A stretch of DNA of 64,000 nucleotides. Source: Alphaproteobacteria bacterium (GTDB lineage: Bacteria > Pseudomonadota > Alphaproteobacteria > Bin65). Location of the stretch: contig JAJFFJ010000003.1 of assembly GCA_021776685.1 (NCBI GenBank), positions 39,041-103,040 of the forward strand, in the 5' to 3' direction. A program made the translations under genes and the position numbers. The notes under the pieces are model-generated. The model saw only the letters and a list, made by a program, of their open reading frames with translations, made no database searches and was not told the DNA's origin. Positions 16,461-25,521 of this stretch are shown one piece after another (positions within the stretch are counted from its first letter, which is position 1; every line of letters begins with the position of its first letter).

Positions 16461-18029
16461 ATGTCAAACGCGCTTTTTGATCGGTGCAGGCTGCGCAGCC
16501 GCGCCGGAATTCGAATGGGCCAGAAATCTGGGAAAACCGCCGTCGTGACAGGCTTCGCCCTATTGATGGCAGCAGCCGCCACACCTGCTTCTGCCCGGCC
16601 GGCCCCTCGCAGCTTTGCCGACCTCGCGGCCAAGGTCTCGCCGGCGGTGGTGAATATTTCCGTGGAGCGGCAACGCAGGGTCGCCGGCTTCCGGACGCCG
16701 CAAAACTCGCCATTCCGCGATTTCTATCGCCGCTATTTCCCCAATCAGCCAGGGATTCCACGGGGTAATCCGCGGGGCAACCCACGTGGCAATCAACGTG
16801 GATTGCCCCGCGAAATGCCGCGAGGTTTCCCGCAACGGAATTACCGCAGCCGCGGCTTGGGCTCCGGATTCTTCATCGATCCGGCGGGATACGTGGTCAC
16901 CAACTATCACGTGATCCGAGGCGCCACGAAGATCAAGGTGACCATGAGCAATGGCAAAAGCTACACGGCCAAGCTCATCGGGTCCGACCCCAAGACCGAC
17001 CTGGCGCTGCTCAAAGTCACGGCTAAAGAACCATTTCCTTCTGTAGGCTGGGGTGACTCTGGTAAAGCCCGTGTTGGTGATTGGGTAATGGCTGTTGGCA
17101 ATCCATTCGGTCTCGGCGGCACAGTCACCGCTGGTATTATATCTGCCCGCGGCCGGAATATCGGTGGCAGGACGATCGTCGACTATCTTCAGATCGATGC
17201 GCCCATCAACCGGGGCAATTCCGGTGGACCGACATTCGACATGGACGGCAACGTGATCGGCGTCAATTCTGCGATTTACAGCCCAAATGGTGGTTCGGTT
17301 GGACTCGGCTTCGCAATACCGTCGAACATTGCAAAACAGGTCATTGGCCAACTCAAATCCAGCGGCAAAATTAATAGAGGCTGGCTGGGCGTGCAAATTC
17401 AGCCGGTGAATGCCCAAATTGCCAGCGCTCTCGGCTTGCCAGACCCGAATGGTGCTCTGGTGGCAATGGTCGTGCCGGGTAGCCCGGCTGCGCGGGCCGG
17501 CTTCCGCCCCGGAGATGTGATTCGAAAGTGGAATGGCGCCGCGGTCAAAAATGTACGCGATCTGGTGCGCAAGGTCGCCCAGACCAAGGCGGGCGCGGCC
17601 TCTCGTGCAGAAGTCTACCGCAACCGCAATTCACTGACCCTCACGGTAACGGTCGGCGACCTGAGCCGCGCGCGAACAGCCAGCGTCCGGCCAGGCAATC
17701 GCGGTCAAGGTAATGTCCCGGCACCAGCGCCGGCCCTTGAAAAGGTGGGGCTGACGGTTGCGCCCCTAACGCCGACGATGCGCCGGTCCCTGCGCGCAAA
17801 ACCGGAGATTCAGGGCGTCGCCATCGTTCGCGTGCGGCCAGACAGTGGGGCTGCCCGCGCCAATCTCCGTCGCGGTGACATCATTACCCGGGTGGGTGAT
17901 GTGCCAGTGACATCGGCCGGTGAACTGCAACAGGCCCTTGAGGCTGCCAGCCAGGCGGGCCGAAAGGCCGTGCTGGTCATGGTTCAGCGAAACGGCCGCC
18001 CTCAATTTGTCGGCCTTGCTCTTGGCTGA
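16461..18029 (+). CDS. Do/HtrA-family periplasmic serine protease with two PDZ domains
   Basis: The 522-residue protein has a long signal region (cleavage near ATPASARPA) and a trypsin-like domain with an intact triad: H150 (TNYHVI), D180 (KTDLALLKV) and S254 (RGNSGGP). PDZ1 (about 315-400) and PDZ2 (about 430-520) follow, as in DegP/DegQ. It degrades or refolds damaged envelope proteins. Residues 100-127, where DegP has its regulatory LA loop, contain a low-complexity run of Pro-Arg-Gly-Asn repeats. The open frame runs upstream to 15960, but the ATG at 16461 (AGGGAAACAAC spacing) gives the signal peptide. A strong terminator follows, then a two-component system. Confidence 0.94.
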   Translation: MSNALFDRCRLRSRAGIRMGQKSGKTAVVTGFALLMAAAATPASARPAPRSFADLAAKVSPAVVNISVERQRRVAGFRTPQNSPFRDFYRRYFPNQPGIPRGNPRGNPRGNQRGLPREMPRGFPQRNYRSRGLGSGFFIDPAGYVVTNYHVIRGATKIKVTMSNGKSYTAKLIGSDPKTDLALLKVTAKEPFPSVGWGDSGKARVGDWVMAVGNPFGLGGTVTAGIISARGRNIGGRTIVDYLQIDAPINRGNSGGPTFDMDGNVIGVNSAIYSPNGGSVGLGFAIPSNIAKQVIGQLKSSGKINRGWLGVQIQPVNAQIASALGLPDPNGALVAMVVPGSPAARAGFRPGDVIRKWNGAAVKNVRDLVRKVAQTKAGAASRAEVYRNRNSLTLTVTVGDLSRARTASVRPGNRGQGNVPAPAPALEKVGLTVAPLTPTMRRSLRAKPEIQGVAIVRVRPDSGAARANLRRGDIITRVGDVPVTSAGELQQALEAASQAGRKAVLVMVQRNGRPQFVGLALG

Positions 18030-18047
18030 TCCTTTCTCTCTCACCTC

Positions 18048-18086
18048 AATCCCCCGCGGCGGAAACCCCGCCCGGGGGATTTTTTC
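18048..18086 (+). terminator. Rho-independent terminator after the Do-protease gene
   Basis: Arms AATCCCCCG (18048-18056) and CGGGGGATT (18073-18081) form a 9-bp stem that runs into a T-tract (18080-18085). It sits 19 bases after the protease stop and separates it from the two-component genes. Confidence 0.85.
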
Positions 18087-18141
18087 TTGCCCCAGCCATC
18101 CTGTCGTGACGCCCGACACCCTTCGCCCTTATAGTTCCGCC

Positions 18142-18819
18142 ATGCGAATCCTAGTGGTGGAAGACGACCGAGAAACAGCCGGCTTTGTCGCCAGAGGTCT
18201 GCAAGAAGAAGGCCACTCGGTCGACTTGGCGGACAACGGGCGCGACGGGCTGGTGCGGGCCGTGGGGCAGGAATACGACGTCGCGATTGTCGACCGGATG
18301 CTGCCCGAGGTGGATGGCAAGTCGATCGTCGAAGCGATGCGCACAGCTGGGCGGCAGACGCCGGTGCTGTTTCTCAGCGCCATGGCCGAGGTACGCCACC
18401 GGGTGGAAGGTTTGAAAGCCGGGGCTGACGACTATCTGACAAAACCGTTCGCTTTTTCCGAACTTATTGCCCGCGTCGAGGCATTGGGCCGCCGGTCGAC
18501 CGACCTTCGCGCGGAAACATCGCTGCGGTTGGCAGATCTGGAAATGGATCTGGTGTCGCGAGAAGTCCGACGCAACGATACGCTGGTCGATCTTCAACCA
18601 CGGGAATTCAAGCTGTTGGAATTCCTGATGCGCCATTCGGGCCAAGTGGTCACCCGAACCATGCTGCTTGAGCATGTGTGGGATTATCACTTCGATCCGC
18701 AGACCAACGTGATCGACGTCCACATCAGCCGTCTGCGCCAAAAGATCGACAAGGATTTCGGCGCGCCGTTGCTGCTGACGGTCCGCGGCGCAGGATATAC
18801 GCTACGTGCCCCTGACTAG
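18142..18819 (+). CDS. OmpR-family response regulator
   Basis: The 225-residue regulator has a receiver domain (1-115) with acidic residues ED-D at 7-9, phospho-acceptor D51 (VDRMLPEVDG), S79 and K101 (TKPF). A C-terminal winged-helix OmpR DNA-binding domain (about 125-222) carries LQPREFKLLEFLMRHSGQVV and VDVHISRLRQKID. Its partner is the histidine kinase that starts 14 bases before its stop. The frame is open upstream to 17920, but the ATG at 18142 (MRILVVEDD) is the family start. Position after the Do protease suggests an envelope or metal signal; this is inference. Confidence 0.95.
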   Translation: MRILVVEDDRETAGFVARGLQEEGHSVDLADNGRDGLVRAVGQEYDVAIVDRMLPEVDGKSIVEAMRTAGRQTPVLFLSAMAEVRHRVEGLKAGADDYLTKPFAFSELIARVEALGRRSTDLRAETSLRLADLEMDLVSREVRRNDTLVDLQPREFKLLEFLMRHSGQVVTRTMLLEHVWDYHFDPQTNVIDVHISRLRQKIDKDFGAPLLLTVRGAGYTLRAPD

Positions 18820-20254
18820 CACCGGCGGGCGACTCCTCAGGTCGCGAGTCTTCCGACTGACCCTTGTGTCGGCGCTGGTCTTCAGCATCACCACCATCCT
18901 TCTGGTCGGCCTCATTTACTGGTCCGGCACCGGCGCGATTTCGCGCCAAATCGATGCGACCATCGACGCGGAGATCAAGGGTCTCTCAGAACAATACAGC
19001 CAGCGGGGAACGATTGGCCTCATCAGGGTGATTGAAACACGCTCGCGCACGGCCAGCCGGACGGGCGCGCTCTACCTGCTTGTCGGGTCGGATGGACGGC
19101 CCCTCGCCGGCAACTTGAGCCGTTGGCCCGAAATGCAGCCTGACGGACAGGGCCGCATCCGGTTTCCCCTGAGGTGGCGCCTGCAGGGCAAGGCCGTCGA
19201 AAGCACGGGGCGTGCGCGTATTTTCAATCTGCGCGGCGGCCTTCGCCTGCTGGTCGGTCAGGACCTGAGGGAACGGCAGTCCATTTCAGACCAGTTGGAT
19301 GCCGCCTTGATCTGGGGCGGGTTGGCCTTGGTCGGCCTTGCGCTGGCAATGGGCGCGCTGCTCAGCTGGATCATTCTTCGCCGCATCGACACCATTAGTT
19401 CCGCAAGCAACGAGATTATCGCAGGCGACTTGACCCGCCGTGTACCTGTAACTGGTAAGAGCGACGAGTTTGACCGACTTGCCACCAGCCTGAACACGAT
19501 GCTGGACCAGAATGAGCGCCTGTTCCATGGCCTTCAGGAGGTCGCCGAGAATATTGCCCACGATCTCCGCAGCCCTCTTGGCCGCCTACGTACCCGCCTG
19601 GAAACCCTCCAATCCGGCCATCTCGACCCAGAGGCGGGCGACGAAGCGATCACGCAGGCCATTGAGGACACCGACAGGCTGTTGCGCACTTTCAACGCCA
19701 TTCTGAAAATTGCCCAGGCTGAATCAGGTGCGCCCCGCCGTCACTTCGGGGCGGTGACGCTCAATCAGATGCTTGAGGATCTGCGCGAGCTATACGAACC
19801 GATTGTCGAGGCAGCCGGACTTCGACTGATGTGTGATCTGCCGCCATCGGTTATCGGTGTCCGCGGCGACCGCGACCTGCTGTTTCAGGCTGCTGTTAAC
19901 CTGATCGACAACGCGATTAAATATGCCGGTGAGGGCGCCCGTGTTGATATCTGTCTGACGTCCGAACACGGGCAGGCGGTGATCGAAGTTGCGGACAACG
20001 GTCCGGGCATCCCAGCCGAGGCCCTTAAGCGCGCGAAGGATCGCTTCTTCCGGGTTGATGAAAGCCGGACAACTCAGGGATCAGGACTGGGTCTCAGTTT
20101 AGTGGACGCCGTGGCTCGACTTCACGACGGCACATTCTCGTTGCAGAACCGGGAACCAGGACTTGCCGCCCGCCTCGCTCTACCCCTCGACACCGGCGTA
20201 CGAACCGCGCATAAGGCCGCGAGAATTGAAACAGCCGGGGAAGATGCTGAATGA
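18806..20254 (+). CDS. Membrane sensor histidine kinase
   Basis: The 482-residue kinase starts with GTG and overlaps the response regulator gene by 14 bases, so the pair is translationally coupled. A membrane helix lies near residues 17-40, a periplasmic sensor region up to about 165, and a second helix near 170-192, followed by a HAMP domain. The HisKA motif NIAHDLRSPLGR carries phospho-acceptor His252. The ATPase domain has the N box NLIDNAIKYAG, G1 DNGPGIP and G2 GSGLGLSL. The signal is unknown. The downstream ArsC-like gene overlaps its stop by 4 bases. Confidence 0.94.
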   Translation: MPLTSTGGRLLRSRVFRLTLVSALVFSITTILLVGLIYWSGTGAISRQIDATIDAEIKGLSEQYSQRGTIGLIRVIETRSRTASRTGALYLLVGSDGRPLAGNLSRWPEMQPDGQGRIRFPLRWRLQGKAVESTGRARIFNLRGGLRLLVGQDLRERQSISDQLDAALIWGGLALVGLALAMGALLSWIILRRIDTISSASNEIIAGDLTRRVPVTGKSDEFDRLATSLNTMLDQNERLFHGLQEVAENIAHDLRSPLGRLRTRLETLQSGHLDPEAGDEAITQAIEDTDRLLRTFNAILKIAQAESGAPRRHFGAVTLNQMLEDLRELYEPIVEAAGLRLMCDLPPSVIGVRGDRDLLFQAAVNLIDNAIKYAGEGARVDICLTSEHGQAVIEVADNGPGIPAEALKRAKDRFFRVDESRTTQGSGLGLSLVDAVARLHDGTFSLQNREPGLAARLALPLDTGVRTAHKAARIETAGEDAE

Positions 20255-20616
20255 TCACTGTTTTTGGCCTCAAAAATTGCGACACCTGTCGCGCCACCCG
20301 CACCTATTTGAACGAACGGGACTTCGTGCACGAATTTCGAGATCTGCGCGCGGACGGCTTTTCAGAGGAAGAGCTGGACCAATGGCTGGACGCCGTCGGC
20401 TGGGAAAAACTACTAAACAAGTCGAGCACCACATGGCGTGGTTTGGATGACAGCGACAAGGATGGGCTGGACGCGAGCCGCGCCCGCGCGCTGCTCCTGG
20501 CCAATCCAACCCTTATAAAGCGGCCCGTGATCAACACAGGCCGGCCACCGGAAGGGCCGCTCATCACCGTCGGCTTCGATAAGGACGTGCGCGATACCCT
20601 TCGGTCACTATTCTAG
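20251..20616 (+). CDS. ArsC/Spx-like reductase family protein (YffB type)
   Basis: The 121-residue protein starts MITVFGLKNCDTCRATRTYL. It has a thioredoxin-fold CxxC (C10, C13) and the ArsC-family tail IKRPVINTG. YffB-type members bind or reduce glutathione-linked substrates, and true arsenate reduction is not proven for them. No arsenic-resistance transporter lies nearby, so a general thiol role is more likely. Its ATG overlaps the histidine-kinase stop (ATGA), which places it in the same transcript. Confidence 0.88.
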   Translation: MITVFGLKNCDTCRATRTYLNERDFVHEFRDLRADGFSEEELDQWLDAVGWEKLLNKSSTTWRGLDDSDKDGLDASRARALLLANPTLIKRPVINTGRPPEGPLITVGFDKDVRDTLRSLF

Positions 20617-20627
20617 GGAACCGGTCG

Positions 20628-21263
20628 ATGACTAGCGGCAAGACCATCGACTTCTATTGGGAGACGGGCAGCACCAACACATATTTTGCCCTCCATCTGA
20701 TCCGCCCGATTGCCGCGCGCCACGGCGCCACCATCGTCTATCACCCCTTCAATCTCGGCTACGTATTTCGGAAGCATAATTATGTGCTGATGGAAGAACC
20801 CAGGGCCAAGATCGACAACCGGATTCGCGACCTGGCGCGCTGGGCCGAGCGGTATGGCCTCCCCTTTCGGTTCCCATCTGAATTCCCGATCAAGACCAGC
20901 CGTACCTTGCGCGGCGCTCTGGCCATGCGCGGATGGGGGCTTGAGGAAGCCTTCATAGACGCGATTTTCCACGCCTATTGGGAGCAGGACGACGCGTCCA
21001 TAGCGGACTATCCCGGCATGGCGCCGTTGGTGTCACAGCTGGGGATCGACCCTAATCAATTTCAGCAGGTGGCTGAGAGCGACGAGATACGCCAGGCCTT
21101 AGGCAAGAGCACCGACGACGGCCTGGATCGTGGCGTTTTCGGCTGTCCCAGCTTTTTCGTCGATGGTGAGCTTTATTGGGGGAAAGACCGCATGGAATTC
21201 ATCGAGGATGCGGTGGCTGGTAAGGTTGGTTCAAGGGTCAGAGAATCTTCCCCGGATTCATGA
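20628..21263 (+). CDS. 2-hydroxychromene-2-carboxylate isomerase-like protein (DsbA-fold GST kappa type)
   Basis: The 211-residue protein has the DsbA-like/GST-kappa fold of NahD-type isomerases. Supporting segments are TIDFYWETGSTNTYFALHLI, YVFRKHNYVLMEEPRAKI, ALAMRGWGLEEAFIDAIFHAYWEQD, and the C-terminal VFGCPSFFVDGELYWGKDRMEFIE. NahD uses glutathione to isomerise a chromene in naphthalene breakdown. No other naphthalene genes are here, so the substrate may differ. It follows the ArsC-like gene by 11 bases, and its end overlaps the convergent FAD oxidase by 26 bases. Confidence 0.88.
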   Translation: MTSGKTIDFYWETGSTNTYFALHLIRPIAARHGATIVYHPFNLGYVFRKHNYVLMEEPRAKIDNRIRDLARWAERYGLPFRFPSEFPIKTSRTLRGALAMRGWGLEEAFIDAIFHAYWEQDDASIADYPGMAPLVSQLGIDPNQFQQVAESDEIRQALGKSTDDGLDRGVFGCPSFFVDGELYWGKDRMEFIEDAVAGKVGSRVRESSPDS

Positions 21264-22671
21264 TCCCCTTGGGGTCGAGGGTCGCCTTCAGAGACCGCAT
21301 GAGGTCAAGCTCGATTTTGCTCTTGTAGCGGACCAGTTCCGCCTTTTTCAGGCGGCCGATTCCGTGCTCGGCGCTTATCGAACCGTCCAGAGAGTCAACA
21401 ATGTCGTGCACGATCCGGTTTATCGGTTCCCACTGATCGATGTAAGCATCCTTCTCCCATCCTTCCAGTGGCTGGGACAGGTTGAAATGGATGTTGCCGT
21501 CACCGAGATGGCCAAAGGCCACAACCCGGATGCCGGGCAGCGCTACCTCAACCGCACGACCAGCCTTTTCAAGAAAGGCAGGCACCATCGAAACCGGCAC
21601 GGAAACATCGTGCTTGATCGAGCCACCTTCGTGCTTTTGGGCCTCTGGCAATCCCTCGCGCAATGCCCAGAGCGCGCGCGCCTGACCTTCGCTCTCAGCA
21701 ATGACCGCATCGTGCACCAGACCGCGATCCAACGCGTCTGCCAATTGCCGCTCGAGCTCCCGGCGCAGACTGTCGTCCTCGTGCCCGGATGCAAGGTCGA
21801 GCAAGATGTAGTGGTCATATGACTGTTGCATCGGATCCCGGCATCCGGGCACATGGCGCAGTACCATGTCGACGCCGATCCGAGGCATGAGCTCGAAACT
21901 GGTAACGCTGTCGCTCGTGGCGTTGCGTAATGCGGTTAGCAAATCAAGCGCAGCGGCCGGATCCCGGACCGCAACAAATGCCGTTTCCTGGCGCCGCGGA
22001 CGAGGAAAAAGCTTCAGAACGGCGGCTGTGATCACGCCCAGTGTGCCTTCCGCGCCAATAAACAGCTGTTTCAGGTCGTAGCCGGTATTGTCCTTGCGCA
22101 ATCCGGTCAGGCCATCCCAAATCTGGCCATCAGGCAGCACCACTTCCAGTCCCAGCACCAGATCGCGCGTATTTCCATATCGAAGGACATTCACGCCGCC
22201 GGCGTTTGTTGAAATATTGCCGCCAATCAAACAGCTGCCTTCCGCGCCAAGACTAAGGGGAAACAGGCGATCTTCCTCTGCCGCTGCGCTTTGAACGTTC
22301 TCCAAGATACAGCCTGCTTCGACCGTCATCGTGAAGTTGGCCGCATCGACCTCGCGGATCGTGTTCAAGCGGCCCAGGCTGAGTACAAGGGCCGCCTCGC
22401 CTTCGAATGGAATTGATCCGCCCACCAGACTGGTATTTCCGGCCTGTGGCACCACCGGAATGCCGGCGGTGGCGCAGATGCCTATCACTTCTGCAACTTC
22501 CGCCGTTGACGCAGGCTTGGCGACTGCCGCGCAACTGCCTCGGAAGAGACCGCGCTCCTCGAACAGATACCGCTCCATACCGTCGGCATCATCCACCCAC
22601 CCGGCAGGGCCGAGCAGATCTCGGATCTGCGCCAACGCGCCAGCCTGTTCCATGTTCGGCAGGTCATTCAT
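21238..22671 (-). CDS. GlcD-like FAD-binding oxidoreductase (D-2-hydroxyacid dehydrogenase type)
   Basis: The 477-residue flavoprotein has an N-terminal PCMH FAD-binding domain (VVPQAGNTSLVGGSIP, LIGGNISTNAGGVNVLRYGNTRDLVLGLEVVL) and a C-terminal FAD-oxidase domain. The latter has FGHLGDGNIHFN and the end motif SISAEHGIGRLKKAEL with LDPKGIMNPGKIL. Such enzymes oxidise D-lactate, D-2-hydroxyglutarate or glycolate. Without GlcE/F partners next door, D-lactate or D-2-hydroxyglutarate dehydrogenase is more likely. The frame extends upstream to 22806 into sua5, but the ATG at 22671 avoids that overlap and fits the family. Confidence 0.9.
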   Translation of the reverse strand: MNDLPNMEQAGALAQIRDLLGPAGWVDDADGMERYLFEERGLFRGSCAAVAKPASTAEVAEVIGICATAGIPVVPQAGNTSLVGGSIPFEGEAALVLSLGRLNTIREVDAANFTMTVEAGCILENVQSAAAEEDRLFPLSLGAEGSCLIGGNISTNAGGVNVLRYGNTRDLVLGLEVVLPDGQIWDGLTGLRKDNTGYDLKQLFIGAEGTLGVITAAVLKLFPRPRRQETAFVAVRDPAAALDLLTALRNATSDSVTSFELMPRIGVDMVLRHVPGCRDPMQQSYDHYILLDLASGHEDDSLRRELERQLADALDRGLVHDAVIAESEGQARALWALREGLPEAQKHEGGSIKHDVSVPVSMVPAFLEKAGRAVEVALPGIRVVAFGHLGDGNIHFNLSQPLEGWEKDAYIDQWEPINRIVHDIVDSLDGSISAEHGIGRLKKAELVRYKSKIELDLMRSLKATLDPKGIMNPGKIL

Positions 22672-22714
22672 TGTCTGAGTGTAGGTTTGGACATAGGCCC
22701 CGGCAACGCGCGGT

Positions 22715-23680
22715 TCAATCGCGGGGGGCTGCGGCCCGGCGGAGCCGATCATTGATCGGCACGCCCAACCCGGTTTCCGGGATGGGCGCCACTGCAATCC
22801 CGACAACGCTTAATCGATCGAGATCATGCAGTACGGAAAACAAATTGGCCGCTGCTTCCCTAAGATCTCCCTTTGGCGAGAGGTTGCGCATCATCGCGCC
22901 GTCGTCTGAAAAGCCGGGGCCAAATCCCAACAACGCTTCCCCGGAATGCGGTTCGGTCGCATTCAAACGAACCGCTGCGTTAGGCGCGTAGTGGCTTGGC
23001 AGCATGCCCGGCGCCTGTATTTCGCCGGGGTCGGCAGGGTCGCCCACATCTCCTACAACAGCGGCCAAATCTTCCCGACCGATCAACCCAGACCGAAGCA
23101 AGACAGGAGTGTCACCTGATACGTCGATGATCGTGGATTCCAGTCCACCAGGGCACGCCCCACCATCCAGAATAATATCGACGCGATCGCCGAGCGACTC
23201 CGCCACATGGGCTGCCGTTGTGGGGCTGATTCTGCCAGAGCGGTTGGCGCTCGGTGCAGCGACAGGACAGCCTGCCTGTTGCAACAACGCCTGCGCAACG
23301 GGATGGCCCGGCACGCGAAGAGCCAGCGTATCCCCACCCGCGCTCACCAAGGGGGTGATGGTTGTGTCTGGCCGCTGAGCTACCACGATCGTCAGTGGCC
23401 CGGGCCAGAAAGCAGCGGCAAGTGCGATTGCCTTTTCTCCCAGGGCCCCTTGTCTAGCAGACGCCTCTGTCGAGGCCAGATGCACGATCAAGGGGTTGAA
23501 TTGCGGCCGGTCCTTGGCGTCGAAAATACGCGCCACCGCGTCGCCGGAGCAGGCGTCCGCCCCAAGGCCATAAACAGTTTCAGTAGGAAATGCGACCAGC
23601 CCGCCAGCGGCGAGACAGGCTGCTGCCTCGGCAATTCCTGCATCGTCGGCAGGGCGAATATTGGCGGAAGAGATTGGCAT
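22715..23680 (-). CDS. tsaC: Sua5-type threonylcarbamoyl-AMP synthase
   Basis: This enzyme makes threonylcarbamoyl-AMP from threonine, bicarbonate and ATP for the universal t6A37 modification of tRNAs. The 321-residue protein has the YrdC-domain motifs GLVAFPTETVYGLGADA and RPQFNPLIVHL and an SxN-type segment (APSANRSGR). It also has the extra C-terminal Sua5 domain that separates it from the short TsaC form. The gene lies 43 bases before the FAD oxidase on the same strand, and the ATG at 23680 gives the standard N-terminus. Confidence 0.95.
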   Translation of the reverse strand: MPISSANIRPADDAGIAEAAACLAAGGLVAFPTETVYGLGADACSGDAVARIFDAKDRPQFNPLIVHLASTEASARQGALGEKAIALAAAFWPGPLTIVVAQRPDTTITPLVSAGGDTLALRVPGHPVAQALLQQAGCPVAAPSANRSGRISPTTAAHVAESLGDRVDIILDGGACPGGLESTIIDVSGDTPVLLRSGLIGREDLAAVVGDVGDPADPGEIQAPGMLPSHYAPNAAVRLNATEPHSGEALLGFGPGFSDDGAMMRNLSPKGDLREAAANLFSVLHDLDRLSVVGIAVAPIPETGLGVPINDRLRRAAAPRD

Positions 23681-23709
23681 CGCTTGAGGATTAAGCCGAT
23701 AGCGCCCGC

Positions 23710-24465
23710 TTACCCGGCGGCAATGAAGCCGGGATTTAGGAAGCGGTCCTTACCATAGAGAAATGGCGTCTTGTCCAGCCGGACCACGCTGCCACCGGCG
23801 GCGTCCACGACCGCATGTCCTGCCGCCGTGTCCCATTCGGATGTTGGTCCCAGGCGCGGATACAGATCGGCTCGACCTTCCGCCACATAGCAAAACTTTA
23901 TGGCGCTGCCAGCGACCATGCGGTCGGCCACCTCATAGTCCACCAGGAAATCTGCGAGTTCGTCTTTGGACGCGTGGGAGCGACTGACGGCTATTGTCAT
24001 CCCCCGGGCCGGTGTCTTCCGGACCTGAAGTCGCTTTGACGTGCCCTCCCCATTAAGGCACACGGCCGTGCCAGGGCCATGCCCGGCATAGATCAGATCA
24101 GTTACCGGTATGCCCACCACACCGAACACCGGCACTCGATCCTCAACCAACGCAACATTTACCGTGAACTCATCCCGGTGATTGATGAACTCCTTGGTCC
24201 CATCAAGCGGGTCAACGAGCCAAAACCGATGCCCGGTCGGTGGCTGTCGTCGCTCTTCGGACACCACGGGAATATCTGGCGTAAGTTTTTCCAGCGCTGG
24301 CACGATAATCTCATCGGCAGCATGGTCTGCCTCGGTCACCGGGCTGTAGTCGTCTTTGCGTTCGATATTCAGGTCGGTTTTATAAAACTCCATAATCCGC
24401 ACGCCTGCGGCGCGGACAATTTCCACAACCGGGTCGAGCAAATGGTCATAAGGGCCGCCAGGCAT
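23710..24465 (-). CDS. cysQ: 3'(2'),5'-bisphosphate nucleotidase CysQ
   Basis: CysQ removes the 3' phosphate of adenosine 3',5'-bisphosphate, the by-product of sulfate assimilation and of CoA-related transfers. The 251-residue inositol-monophosphatase-fold protein has the metal-binding motifs SPVTEADHAADE, VSEER, WLVDPLDGTKEFINH and the C-terminal SEWDTAAGHAVVDAAGG. It is upstream of sua5 on the same strand with a 29-base gap and divergent from panB over 173 bases. Confidence 0.94.
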   Translation of the reverse strand: MPGGPYDHLLDPVVEIVRAAGVRIMEFYKTDLNIERKDDYSPVTEADHAADEIIVPALEKLTPDIPVVSEERRQPPTGHRFWLVDPLDGTKEFINHRDEFTVNVALVEDRVPVFGVVGIPVTDLIYAGHGPGTAVCLNGEGTSKRLQVRKTPARGMTIAVSRSHASKDELADFLVDYEVADRMVAGSAIKFCYVAEGRADLYPRLGPTSEWDTAAGHAVVDAAGGSVVRLDKTPFLYGKDRFLNPGFIAAG

Positions 24466-24638
24466 GGTGAATTCCGCCTTTTCGTCGATGGGCGTGCACT
24501 TGCGAGCGCAAATATCGCAGACATTTTGGCGCCCCGGTTATGGACCGCGCTTCGACGCCTGTGCAAGCTACAGCAGGAAATGCGGGCCAATTGGCCTCAC
24601 CGAATATGACATGGTGCGCGTGAAATGGGGAACCAGCG

Positions 24639-25505
24639 ATGACCGAAGCGACGGAAAAAAAAGTCCGCCTTTCAGTGCCTGATTTGGCCATGCGAAAGGC
24701 GGAAGGCAAAAAGATCGTCATGGCCTCCGTCTATGACTATCTGACCGCCCAGTGGGCGGAGCAGGGTGGCGTGGACATTGCCGCTGTCGGGGATAGCCTT
24801 GGCATGATCGCCTATGGCCATCCAAACACGCTGCCGATGACCGTCGATCAAATGATCCAGCACACCCAGGCGGTTAGGCGCGGGGCGCCCAATACGATGG
24901 TCATCACCGCCATGCCCTATGGCAGCTACGCGACCCCTGAAATAGCTGTGCTGAACGCATTCCGTCTGATGAAAGAAGGCGGCACGGATGCTGTAAAGAT
25001 GCAAGGGGGCCGGGAAAAATTCGACACCATAAAGGCGATCGCTGACGCAGGAATTCCCGTCATGAGCCACGTAGGCATGTGCCCGCATTTTGTTCACCAA
25101 TATGGCGGCTTTTTGCTTCAAGGAAGGACCGCCGAACAAGCACTTGAAATTATCGATAACGCCCGGGCTATCGAGGAAGCCGGCGCAATCGGACTGGAGA
25201 TCGAGGCTGTCCCACGCAATGTGGGCAAAGCGGTCGACGACGCCGTCAGCATCTTTACATTTGCGATTGGCGCGGGTTCAGCGGCGTGCGGCCAGCTCCT
25301 TATGGGCGCTGATCTGATGGGCTGTTTCACGGATTTCAAGCCGAAGTTCGCCAAACGGTATGGCACCGTCGCCGACCACGCAGTCGCGGCATTCAGGGCC
25401 TACGCCGCCGATGTCCACGACGGCACTTTTCCCGACGAGGAGCATTCCTACGGAATGAAGGCCGAGGAAAAAGAAAGGCTGGAAAAGCTACTTGCCCAGA
25501 GCTGA
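24639..25505 (+). CDS. panB: 3-methyl-2-oxobutanoate hydroxymethyltransferase (ketopantoate synthase)
   Basis: PanB transfers a hydroxymethyl group from methylene-tetrahydrofolate to 2-oxoisovalerate, the first committed step to pantothenate and CoA. The 288-residue protein has the TIM-barrel signatures MASVYDYLTAQWAEQGGVD, VGDSLGMIAYGH, VKMQGG, SHVGMCPHFVHQYGG and GLEIEAVP. The end of the reading frame is normal. No panC is adjacent. It converges with the LLM gene, and only 16 bases separate the two stops. Confidence 0.96.
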   Translation: MTEATEKKVRLSVPDLAMRKAEGKKIVMASVYDYLTAQWAEQGGVDIAAVGDSLGMIAYGHPNTLPMTVDQMIQHTQAVRRGAPNTMVITAMPYGSYATPEIAVLNAFRLMKEGGTDAVKMQGGREKFDTIKAIADAGIPVMSHVGMCPHFVHQYGGFLLQGRTAEQALEIIDNARAIEEAGAIGLEIEAVPRNVGKAVDDAVSIFTFAIGAGSAACGQLLMGADLMGCFTDFKPKFAKRYGTVADHAVAAFRAYAADVHDGTFPDEEHSYGMKAEEKERLEKLLAQS

Positions 25506-25521
25506 TCGAACCTGAGGTTTG

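Noticed and set aside
16758-16841. Short repeats resembling a CRISPR or minisatellite array
   Set aside because: The 12-base units are in frame within the Do protease and encode PRGN motifs; there are no spacers.
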